Origin: Alphaproteobacteria bacterium
Lineage (GTDB): Bacteria > Pseudomonadota > Alphaproteobacteria > RF32 > CAG-239
Length of the DNA: 7,627 nucleotides
Direction: 5' to 3'
Assembly (NCBI GenBank): GCA_003542415.1
Contig: DPKR01000009.1
Location: forward strand, 1-7,627
Part shown: positions 1-5,970 of the stretch, in pieces
Position numbering within the stretch: position 1 is the stretch's first letter
Layout: each line of letters starts with the position of its first letter
Made by a program: the position numbers and the translations under genes
Notes under the pieces: model-generated
Told to the model about the DNA's origin: nothing
The model's input: the letters and a program-made list of their open reading frames with translations, nothing else
Databases searched by the model: none

Positions 1-309
1 TTGCCTGATAAAATTGAGGTCAAAGCCGAACTCCCGGGTATGGATGAAGAAAAAATCGACCTCTCGTTAGAAGACGGCGTTTTAACCTTAAGCGGACAAA
101 GACAGGAAGAAATTTCTGAAGAAAATAAAAATTATTATCTGAAAGAAACATCAAACGGTGCCTTTAAACGCTCTGTCAGACTGCCGAAAAACATTGACGA
201 ATCAAAAATAGACGCTGTGTTTAAAAACGGCATTTTGACAATCACCATTCCTAAAACTGAGGCAAAAGCGGAAACCTTGAAAAAAATCCCGATTAAGAAA
301 GCTCAGTAA
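1..309 (+). CDS. Hsp20 / alpha-crystallin family small heat-shock protein, 5'-truncated by window edge
   Basis: This is an ATP-independent cytoplasmic chaperone of the small heat-shock protein family, which holds unfolding proteins for refolding by other chaperones. The 102 visible residues are almost all alpha-crystallin domain: ELPGM at 10-14, the beta strands around LEDGVLTLSG (23-32), GAFKRSVRLP (53-62) and the family signature A-x4-G-x-L (A72, G77, L79). A C-terminal I-x-I anchor, IPI at 96-98, is the motif used for oligomer assembly. The family is usually 140-165 residues, so about 40 N-terminal residues lie left of the window. The first codon, TTG, is very likely an internal leucine rather than a start. 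A strong terminator follows directly, so this gene closes its transcription unit. The family call is secure; the paralogue (IbpA-like or other) cannot be told. Confidence 0.93.
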   Translation: MPDKIEVKAELPGMDEEKIDLSLEDGVLTLSGQRQEEISEENKNYYLKETSNGAFKRSVRLPKNIDESKIDAVFKNGILTITIPKTEAKAETLKKIPIKKAQ

Positions 310-314
310 AAATC

Positions 315-350
315 AAAGCATCTGAAACAAAAATTCAGATGCTTTTTTTT
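315..350 (+). terminator. Rho-independent terminator after the Hsp20 gene
   Basis: A perfect 12-bp stem (315-326 pairing with 334-345) with a 7-base loop, ACAAAAA, runs into an uninterrupted T-run at 343-350. It begins 5 bases after the Hsp20 stop codon. This is a textbook intrinsic terminator and separates the Hsp20 gene from tcdA. The A-rich left flank could also pair with the T-run, giving some activity in the other direction, but no minus-strand gene ends here. Confidence 0.92.
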
Positions 351-429
351 CATGGTCTTTTCAAAATTTTTCTTGCTTTATGTATAAACTTTTAATAAAA
401 CCATATCATAGAAAAATATAAGAGGTGCA

Positions 430-1128
430 ATGTCAGAACAATTTTCAAGAACAGAGCTTATTTTCGGTCAACAAGCGCTCGAAAAACTCAAAAATGCGCA
501 CATTGCCGTTTTCGGCATTGGCGGTGTCGGCGGATATGTTGTTGAAGCGCTTGCTCGCTCAGGTGTCGGCGCACTTGATTTGATTGATAATGATGTTGTG
601 GCTTTAAGCAACCTTAATCGTCAAATCATTGCCCTTCACAGCAGTGTTGGCAAATATAAGGTTGATGTGATGGCAGAGCGCATCAAAGATATCAATCCTG
701 CTTGTAAAGTCAGCGTTTATAAAACATTTTATTTGCCTGAAACATCGGGCCTTTTTGACCTTACAAAATATGATTATGTGGTTGATGCAATTGACACCGT
801 TGCCGGCAAAATCGGCTTGATTGTTGAGGCAGATAAGGCCAAAACCCCTATCATCTCCGCCATGGGCGCCGGAAACAAAATCAACCCAACAGCTTTTGAA
901 GTTTCAGACATTTATAAAACCTCCGTTTGCCCTTTGGCTCATGTGATGCGAAAAGAACTTAAAAAACGCGGCATTAAAAAACTAAAAGTTGTTTATTCCA
1001 AAGAACAACCGATAAAAACGCAAAATACCGAAAACACTCGCAAACAAACTCCCGGCTCAACATCTTTTGTGCCGCCTGTTGTCGGGCTCATCATCGCAAG
1101 CGAAATCATCAAAGACATCATAAATTAA
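430..1128 (+). CDS. tcdA: tRNA threonylcarbamoyladenosine dehydratase (TcdA/CsdL, ThiF/E1-like)
   Basis: TcdA adenylates and cyclises t6A37 of ANN-decoding tRNAs to the cyclic form ct6A, using ATP, in the cytoplasm. The 232-residue protein is a single ThiF/MoeB/E1-like domain. It has the nucleotide-binding loop GIGGVGG (29-35), DND (53-55), SNLNRQ (60-65), DAIDT (119-123) and the family-typical MGAGNK (145-150) followed by NPT (152-154). The segment with CPL at 167-169 and the stretch leading to YSKEQP separate it from ThiF and MoeB, and there is no ThiF-type zinc Cys pair arrangement. GAGGTG at 422-427 lies just before the ATG. It probably has its own promoter in 351-429; TTGCTT at 373-378 with TAAAAC at 396-401 is a weak candidate. 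Its usual sulfur-relay partners CsdA and CsdE are not in the window. The wording of residues 159-180 recalls Firmicutes YrvM-type proteins more than E. coli TcdA; this is from memory. Confidence 0.9.
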   Translation: MSEQFSRTELIFGQQALEKLKNAHIAVFGIGGVGGYVVEALARSGVGALDLIDNDVVALSNLNRQIIALHSSVGKYKVDVMAERIKDINPACKVSVYKTFYLPETSGLFDLTKYDYVVDAIDTVAGKIGLIVEADKAKTPIISAMGAGNKINPTAFEVSDIYKTSVCPLAHVMRKELKKRGIKKLKVVYSKEQPIKTQNTENTRKQTPGSTSFVPPVVGLIIASEIIKDIIN

Positions 1129-1140
1129 GGAAAACATATC

Positions 1141-1410
1141 ATGAAAAAAGCTGCTTTTATTCTTTTGTTTTCATTGGCGCTCAGCGCTTGTGCCGAACTC
1201 AATGCTCTAACGGGGCAGACAAACCCTTTCGTTATCCCTGAAGCAGACGATAGCCGAATGGTTGTTTTAAACACCAACACCCATGTTTATCATGATGCTA
1301 AATGCGCCAAAGCCAAAACTTGCACAAAAAATTGCATTGTCACCACAAAATATAATGCCAAAGCAAGTGGCGCATTACCCTGTCAAAAATGCAGCGGCGG
1401 AAACTCATAA
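1141..1410 (+). CDS. Small Cys-rich lipoprotein with Ada-like metal-site pattern, function unknown
   Basis: I do not recognise this 89-residue protein by name. It starts with a lipoprotein signal peptide: KK at 2-3, a hydrophobic core, and the lipobox LSAC with the lipidated Cys at 17. Lipid attachment would place it in the inner or outer membrane facing the periplasm. The mature part has five further cysteines (55, 61, 65, 81, 84). The layout YH-x3-C (50-55), then A-x3-G-x2-PC-x2-C (73-84) resembles the short Ada-type metal-binding module often found appended to secreted nucleases and other extracellular proteins. C55, C81, C84 and H51 are the likely ligands; C61 and C65 are extra and might form a disulfide. 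It starts 12 bases after tcdA with AAGGA at 1127-1131, so it is probably cotranscribed with it. No terminator is seen after it. Confidence 0.78.
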   Translation: MKKAAFILLFSLALSACAELNALTGQTNPFVIPEADDSRMVVLNTNTHVYHDAKCAKAKTCTKNCIVTTKYNAKASGALPCQKCSGGNS

Positions 1411-1441
1411 TTTTTATTTGTTGTGCAATATGCTTTCAAGC

Positions 1442-1470
1442 TTGACAATAAATTAATCTTTATATAGCCT
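1442..1470 (+). promoter_or_regulatory. Probable sigma-70 promoter of the nadM-pncB-nadE operon
   Basis: A perfect -35 box, TTGACA (1442-1447), is followed after 17 bases by TAGCCT (1465-1470), which keeps the three most important -10 bases (T, A and final T). An alternative -10 is TATAGC (1463-1468) with a 15-base spacer. The site lies 44 bases upstream of the nadM start in the only sizeable gap (1411-1513) of this block. A 10-base palindrome, TCAAGCTTGA (1436-1445), overlaps the -35 box and could be an operator half-site or chance. Strong GGAGGA (1502-1507) serves nadM. Confidence 0.55.
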
Positions 1471-1513
1471 AAAATTGCTTGTGCAGTGTTGATTCTAAAG
1501 CGGAGGATTCCTT

Positions 1514-2056
1514 ATGTCGCAATATAAGTTCAAACACGGTTTAGCTGTGATGCGTGCGCAACCTTTTCATATCGGGCATCAAAGGCTTGTCAACCAAATG
1601 CTGACAGAATGCGAGCATGCCACCATCATCTTGGGCTCAATTCAAGAAAGCGCCACAAGGCGAAATCCTTTTGATTTTGAGACTCGAAAAAAGATGATTC
1701 AAAACATATATCAAAAAACAGCCGATTATAATCGTTTAACAATCACCGGATTGTCTGACATCAACAACTCAAAAGAATGGGGAGATTTTGTTATCCGATT
1801 TTTGAAAGAAAATTTTCCCGATTTGCCTTATCCTGATGCTTACTATGCCGGTGCAGAATATGATTCAAATTGGTTTGACGGTATCATCAAACACATTTGT
1901 CTTGTTGACCGAACAGATAAAAATTTTCCTTTAATTTCGGCAACCATGGTGCGTGAAATGCTAAAATTAGGCGATCCGAATTGGAAAAACTTTATTGACC
2001 CGATAAATCATCATATTATTGAAGAATATTTTGATAAGAAAAAAGACGTTATTTAG
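1514..2056 (+). CDS. nadM: NadM-like nicotinate/nicotinamide-mononucleotide adenylyltransferase
   Basis: The enzyme transfers AMP from ATP to a pyridine mononucleotide, giving NaAD or NAD. The 180-residue protein is one cytidylyltransferase-like Rossmann domain. The ATP-binding signature HxGH is HIGH at 19-22 within QPFHIGHQ. GSIQES (41-46) plus NPF (51-53) and R58 match the GSxQxSxTxxNPF...R region of the archaeal-type NadM family, and the C-terminal ISxTxxR loop is ISATMVR (141-147). This layout fits NadM rather than bacterial NadD. The usual GRFQPFH start of the motif reads MRAQPFH here. A strong GGAGGA sits 6 bases before the ATG. It is first in a tight operon with pncB and nadE; the presence of NadE suggests that NaMN is the real substrate, although NadM proteins often prefer NMN. 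There is no fused Nudix or kinase domain. Confidence 0.85.
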   Translation: MSQYKFKHGLAVMRAQPFHIGHQRLVNQMLTECEHATIILGSIQESATRRNPFDFETRKKMIQNIYQKTADYNRLTITGLSDINNSKEWGDFVIRFLKENFPDLPYPDAYYAGAEYDSNWFDGIIKHICLVDRTDKNFPLISATMVREMLKLGDPNWKNFIDPINHHIIEEYFDKKKDVI

Positions 2057-2065
2057 GAGAAGAAA

Positions 2066-3538
2066 ATGACAAGAGAAAATTTGCTTAAAACAGGCTCACC
2101 TCTTTTTTGCGACTTATATCATTTATCTATGGCACAAACTTGGTTTTTAGACGGCAAAGCAAACGAACCGAAAACGTCTGAAGCCTTCTTCAGACGTTAT
2201 CCCTTCGGCGGCAGCTATGTTATTTCGGCTGGTCTGGCCGAATTTGTTGAATGGCTTAAAAATTGGCATTTTTCGGATGAAGACATCAACTATCTGCGCT
2301 CTGAAAAATACGCTGACGGCGCCCCGAAATTTGAAGAAAGTTTTTTGAAGTTCATTCAAAATGAAAAACTCAAAATCAGTGTTGATGCCGTTCCTGAAGG
2401 CAGATTGATTTTTGCAAACGAGCCGGTCTATTCCGTTTTTGGCCCCACATGGCAAGTTGAGCTTGTTGAGGCAGCGCTTTTAAACATCTTCAACTCACAA
2501 AGCCTGATTGCCACGAAAGCTTCTCGTATGGCATATGCCGCATGCTTAGACGGCGTTGAGCGTCCGCTTTTGGAATTTGGTTTGCGCCGCGCTCAAGATT
2601 TTGGTTGTTTTTCAGCCACACGCGCGGCATATATCGGTGGCGCAACGGCAACCTCAAATGTTGCTGCGGCAAAACACTATCATATCCCTTCTTCCGGCAC
2701 AATGGCGCATTCATTTGTGATGAGCTATGAAAAAGAGCTTGATGCTTTCAAAGCTTTCATGAGATACAACCCCAAAAACACAAGCCTTTTGGTTGACACA
2801 TATAACATCTGCACAGGCATTCAAAACGCCATCAAAGCGGCTCAAGAAACAGGGCTTGATTTGATGGGAGTACGCATTGATTCCGGCGATTTGGCATATT
2901 GGGGGAAAGAGGCGCGACATATGCTTGACAACGCCGGTTTCAAAAACACAAAGCTCATTGCTTCAAATGATTTGGATGAACACTTAATTGAAAATTTGGT
3001 TGCCGTCCAAAAAGCACCTTATGATATTTTTGCCGCCGGCACAAAACTTGTCACGGCATATGATACACCTGCTTTAGGCGGTGTGTTCAAAACAAAATCA
3101 TATAAAGGCAAACCGCAAATCAAAGTTGCCGAAGGCAAAACAACAATCCCCGGTGCCACAAATGTCATCCGAATTTTAAGAAACGGTTTGTTTGAAGGCG
3201 ACATCATCTGCCAAAAATCAGATGCAAATCTGGTTAAAAACGGAAAACTCAGCAAAAACATCACCTCATATAATCTCACAGAATTAAAAGGCAAAAACCG
3301 CATATTCAAAAAAGGGGAAGAAGCTCAATATCTGCTTGAAAACATCATATCAGATGGCAAAATTATCAATATTCCCGAAACAAATCTTTCTAAACTTCAT
3401 AATCGCACAAAAGACGAGCTCTCACATTTGGATGCAACATATAAACGTCTTTCAAATCCGCATATATACGGGGTTGGTTTAGAAGAACATCTTTATGATT
3501 TAAGAGAAAAACTCATCAAAAAACATCTGAAAGGATAA
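2066..3538 (+). CDS. pncB: Nicotinate phosphoribosyltransferase, long form
   Basis: PncB joins nicotinate to PRPP, with ATP hydrolysis, to make nicotinate mononucleotide (EC 6.3.4.21), the entry step of nicotinate salvage. The 490 residues match the long (Gram-positive/human NAPRT-like) form rather than the shorter E. coli one. Visible motifs in order: DLYHLSMAQ (16-24), EFGLRRAQ (170-177), GTMAHS (211-216, with H215 the likely phosphorylated or active-site histidine), LLVDTYN (241-247), GVRIDSGDLA (268-277), ASNDLDE (299-305) and GTKLVT (325-330). Residues beyond 350 form the usual C-terminal region. The related nicotinamide enzyme NadV/NAMPT is the main alternative, but the MAHS/VDTYN/GVRxDSGDL set and the neighbouring nadE favour nicotinate as substrate. 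AGGAGA at 2055-2060 overlaps the nadM stop codon, and the gap is 9 bases, so the two are cotranscribed. Confidence 0.93.
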   Translation: MTRENLLKTGSPLFCDLYHLSMAQTWFLDGKANEPKTSEAFFRRYPFGGSYVISAGLAEFVEWLKNWHFSDEDINYLRSEKYADGAPKFEESFLKFIQNEKLKISVDAVPEGRLIFANEPVYSVFGPTWQVELVEAALLNIFNSQSLIATKASRMAYAACLDGVERPLLEFGLRRAQDFGCFSATRAAYIGGATATSNVAAAKHYHIPSSGTMAHSFVMSYEKELDAFKAFMRYNPKNTSLLVDTYNICTGIQNAIKAAQETGLDLMGVRIDSGDLAYWGKEARHMLDNAGFKNTKLIASNDLDEHLIENLVAVQKAPYDIFAAGTKLVTAYDTPALGGVFKTKSYKGKPQIKVAEGKTTIPGATNVIRILRNGLFEGDIICQKSDANLVKNGKLSKNITSYNLTELKGKNRIFKKGEEAQYLLENIISDGKIINIPETNLSKLHNRTKDELSHLDATYKRLSNPHIYGVGLEEHLYDLREKLIKKHLKG

Positions 3539-3542
3539 ACCG

Positions 3543-4322
3543 ATGGAAACTCTATGGAACACCTTAAAACAAGGCCTGAAAGATTACTGCGAAAAAAATA
3601 ATTTTCAAAAAATTGTTTTAGGGCTTTCAGGCGGTTTAGATTCTGCCGTTTGCGCTGTTTTGGCTGCAGATGTTTTAGGCGGTGAAAATGTGACGGCTTT
3701 GATGATGAAAACAAAATTCACTTCTGATTTGAGCCTTGAAATTGCGCGCGAAATAGCAACAAACAACAACTTAGATTATCATGAAATAGATATTGATCCG
3801 TTTTTTGAACACGAAACAGATCTCCTGAAAAATGCTTTCAAAGAAGATGTCAAAGGCATTGTTCAAGAAAACCTTCAAGCACGCATCAGAGGGCAGATTT
3901 TGATGGCATGGTCCAACCAGTTTGGCGGGCTTGTTTTAGCGTGTGGAAACAAATCAGAAGCCTTGACCGGGTATTGCACCTTATATGGCGACACATGCGG
4001 CGGCTTAGCACCCATCGGGGGTGTCTATAAAACAACAATCTTTGAGCTAGCCAAATGGCGCAATTCATTAGGAAAAGTTTTGCCTGAAAAGGTCATCACG
4101 CGCGCCCCGTCTGCCGAATTAGCTTTTGGGCAAAAAGATGAAAATTCGCTTCCGCCCTACCCTGTTTTAGACCCTATTTTAAAAGAGCTCTTTGACAATC
4201 AAAAAAGCGTAGAAGAAACCGTTCAAAAAGGCTATGACAAGAAAACAGTCGAACGCGTTCAAAACTTGATAAACCGTTCTGCCTTCAAACGCAAACAAAT
4301 GGCTGAAATGATAGAGATATAA
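3543..4322 (+). CDS. nadE: NAD synthetase, single-domain (no glutaminase)
   Basis: NadE amidates NaAD to NAD with ATP, the last step of the pathway. The 259 residues hold only the N-type ATP pyrophosphatase (synthetase) domain: P-loop SGGLDS (29-34), NLQARIRG (110-117), GNKSE (135-139), TLYGD (146-150), PSAEL (189-193) and SLPPYPVLD (202-210). The nitrilase-like glutaminase domain that many NadE proteins carry in front is absent; pncB ends only 4 bases upstream, so it is not a missed N-terminus. The enzyme must use free ammonia or a separate glutaminase. Two oddities: the usual Asp of IGDxYKT is Gly at 160 (IGGVYKT), and the C-terminus stops just after FKRKQ, where related synthetase domains continue with a PPG-containing tail. 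AAAGGA (3530-3535) lies inside the end of pncB. No terminator is seen after the stop codon. Confidence 0.92.
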   Translation: METLWNTLKQGLKDYCEKNNFQKIVLGLSGGLDSAVCAVLAADVLGGENVTALMMKTKFTSDLSLEIAREIATNNNLDYHEIDIDPFFEHETDLLKNAFKEDVKGIVQENLQARIRGQILMAWSNQFGGLVLACGNKSEALTGYCTLYGDTCGGLAPIGGVYKTTIFELAKWRNSLGKVLPEKVITRAPSAELAFGQKDENSLPPYPVLDPILKELFDNQKSVEETVQKGYDKKTVERVQNLINRSAFKRKQMAEMIEI

Positions 4323-4327
4323 ACATC

Positions 4328-5116
4328 TTATTCATACACCCTACCGTTTAAGATTACTTTTGTTGTATACAAAATAAAGCACATACCGGGATTCATCCCG
4401 CTGACAACAATGTTTTCATGATATTGATTTTTGCGCGTGCCTGTTTTTAGGCGCATTGTCAATTCATCAACCAAATACCCCTCCAAATAAACAACATCGC
4501 CTTTAATAAGCATTGAAAGCGCCTTATTAATATTTTCATTTGCAGGTATCGGGTGATAGTTGTTCTGTTCTTCTTGCTTTATATATTTCATACATTCATT
4601 ATATTTTGCGGTGTTTTCTTTTGCCTCTTGCTCATTCATAAATGAGCTCATAAAAGATCGCCGATATTTCACACCTTTGCACAACACGCGCCCCAATCGC
4701 TCTTCATGTTCAAATTCAAACTTTTGAAAAACATCTTCGCGCGCCATTTGCCCAATCACAAGAAAAACATCTTGCGGAACAAGCGCCATATACTTACCTT
4801 GAAACTGCCCGCGATAAAACTTGTTAAACAGCGTGTCATAGTGGTCAACAATCCCCACTTTTCCGGTCACGGCATAAATGGTTTTAGGGGCAAGCATATA
4901 ACGATATTTCCCTTTTTTCAGCTCGAAAGGCGCCATTTGAACATCTTCAAAATAATCTTGCTCAGAAACCTTCAACACGCCGTTATAAGCTTTGCCGTAA
5001 ACATAAGGATATACCGCACGTTTCAAATATGCCGGAAAGAAAAATTGAAAAACCAAAAGGGCAGCAACAATTTGCCACCCGTATTTTTTGAAAATATCTT
5101 TTAAATTAAAGCTCAC
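4328..5116 (-). CDS. Membrane-anchored protein of unknown function, last gene of the htpX block
   Basis: I cannot name a function. The 262-residue protein has a Lys-rich N-terminus and one hydrophobic segment (about 13-31), so it is probably a single-pass signal-anchor protein with its bulk in the periplasm. Two parts look conserved in type: IYAVTGKVGIVDHYD (80-94) leading to VPQDVFLVIG (113-122), and PIPANENINKAL (189-200) with GDVVYLEGYLVD (206-217). From memory, this N-anchor plus 'IPA-x(n)-GD-V-x-L-EGYLV' ending occurs in a group of uncharacterised proteobacterial proteins. Cysteines are few (146, 175, 246). The start is GTG, 11 bases inside the end of htpX in another frame, with only a poor Shine-Dalgarno (GGAA, about 11 bases away); no in-frame ATG occurs before residue 61. 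Translation is probably coupled to htpX, which suggests a related membrane role. Its stop codon is 5 bases from that of nadE. Confidence 0.75.
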   Translation of the reverse strand: MSFNLKDIFKKYGWQIVAALLVFQFFFPAYLKRAVYPYVYGKAYNGVLKVSEQDYFEDVQMAPFELKKGKYRYMLAPKTIYAVTGKVGIVDHYDTLFNKFYRGQFQGKYMALVPQDVFLVIGQMAREDVFQKFEFEHEERLGRVLCKGVKYRRSFMSSFMNEQEAKENTAKYNECMKYIKQEEQNNYHPIPANENINKALSMLIKGDVVYLEGYLVDELTMRLKTGTRKNQYHENIVVSGMNPGMCFILYTTKVILNGRVYE

Positions 5117-5942
5117 GTGTCATATTTTCCAAACGTTCGATACGATCTTTTGTTGAAGGATGTGTTGAAAAAAGCGCAGCTAAATTGCCGCCGGATAATG
5201 GATTGATAATAAACATATGTGCTGTTTCGTTAGTCACATTTTTCATCACAGCTTTTTTCGAATATTCCTCCAATTTTGAAAGCGCAGAAATAAGCCACTG
5301 TGGGTGCTCTGTGAGTTGGGCCGATCCGGCATCTGCCGCATATTCTCTTGTGCGTGAAATTGAAAAACGAATAATGGTTGCAGCAATCGGCATCAAAACA
5401 GCGCCAATCAAAGCCCCTAAACCGCCTCTTCTGCTGGTTCTTGAAGATGTGGTGCTATATCTGCCCATATTGGCAAGCATATTGATAGCGCCCGCAAAAA
5501 CAGCCGCTATTGAAGATGTTAAAATATCATAATTTTTAACATGGCTCATTTCGTGTGCTAAAACACCCTCAATTTCTTGTTTGTTCATCAGCTCAAGCAA
5601 CCCCGTTGTTGCCGCGACGGCTGCATGGCTCGGGTTGCGCCCCGTTGCAAAAGCATTCGGCACTTTTTCATCAATAATATAAACTTTTGGCATCGGCAGA
5701 TTTGCTTTTTGTGCTAAACGCCCGACAATTTCATAAAGCTCAGGCGCGTTGTTTTGATGCACTTCACGTGCCTTATATTGTTTCAAAACCATTTTATCAC
5801 TATAGAAATAACCGACAAAGTTCATTGCAAGCGCTGCCCAAAAAGCAACACGGCACCCCTCTGCCCCGCCGATCAAATCACCGACTTTCATAAAAATCAG
5901 CATCAAAACAAACATTAAAATAAAAGTTTTTATTCTTCCCAT
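5106..5942 (-). CDS. htpX: HtpX-like membrane zinc metalloprotease (M48B)
   Basis: HtpX is an inner-membrane zinc protease with a cytoplasmic active site that degrades misfolded membrane proteins together with FtsH. The 278-residue length is normal. Two hydrophobic segments lie near 5-22 and 31-47 and two more near 141-158 and 176-193. The zinc motif is HEMSH (130-134), with catalytic E131, and the third ligand E200 lies in SRTREYAAD (196-204). NAFATGR (96-102), AHMFIINPLSG (241-251) and FSTHPSTKDRI (258-268) are family hallmarks and read like alphaproteobacterial HtpX. AAAGGA (5950-5955) stands 7 bases before the ATG. It follows the BPL_N-like gene by 28 bases and overlaps the next gene by 11 bases, so it sits inside a four-gene operon. 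No heat-shock promoter is visible in the short gap upstream. Confidence 0.94.
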   Translation of the reverse strand: MGRIKTFILMFVLMLIFMKVGDLIGGAEGCRVAFWAALAMNFVGYFYSDKMVLKQYKAREVHQNNAPELYEIVGRLAQKANLPMPKVYIIDEKVPNAFATGRNPSHAAVAATTGLLELMNKQEIEGVLAHEMSHVKNYDILTSSIAAVFAGAINMLANMGRYSTTSSRTSRRGGLGALIGAVLMPIAATIIRFSISRTREYAADAGSAQLTEHPQWLISALSKLEEYSKKAVMKNVTNETAHMFIINPLSGGNLAALFSTHPSTKDRIERLENMTREL

Positions 5943-5970
5943 TTTTTAATCCTTTCGCTAAAATAAAAAA

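Noticed and set aside
1..3. TTG as the start of the Hsp20 protein
   Set aside because: The alpha-crystallin domain would begin without its first strand and the N-terminal arm; a 5' truncation by the window edge explains this better.
373..401. Promoter for tcdA (TTGCTT, 17 bases, TAAAAC)
   Set aside because: The -10 lacks the final T and the region is so AT-rich that such matches are expected by chance; kept only as a weak note in the tcdA entry.
2147..2455. 102-codon minus-strand open frame within pncB
   Set aside because: It is fully covered by the clear PncB coding sequence and shows only low-complexity shadow composition.
2066..3538. Nicotinamide phosphoribosyltransferase (NadV/NAMPT) instead of PncB
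   Set aside because: The motifs EFGLRRAQ, GTMAHS, LLVDTYN and GVRxDSGDL are those of nicotinate phosphoribosyltransferases, and nadE next door would be unnecessary for a nicotinamide route.
4706..5104. 132-codon plus-strand open frame opposite the membrane-anchored protein gene
   Set aside because: It lies wholly antisense to a better supported gene, has no Shine-Dalgarno and no recognisable domain, and its residues look like a shadow of the opposite-strand codons.
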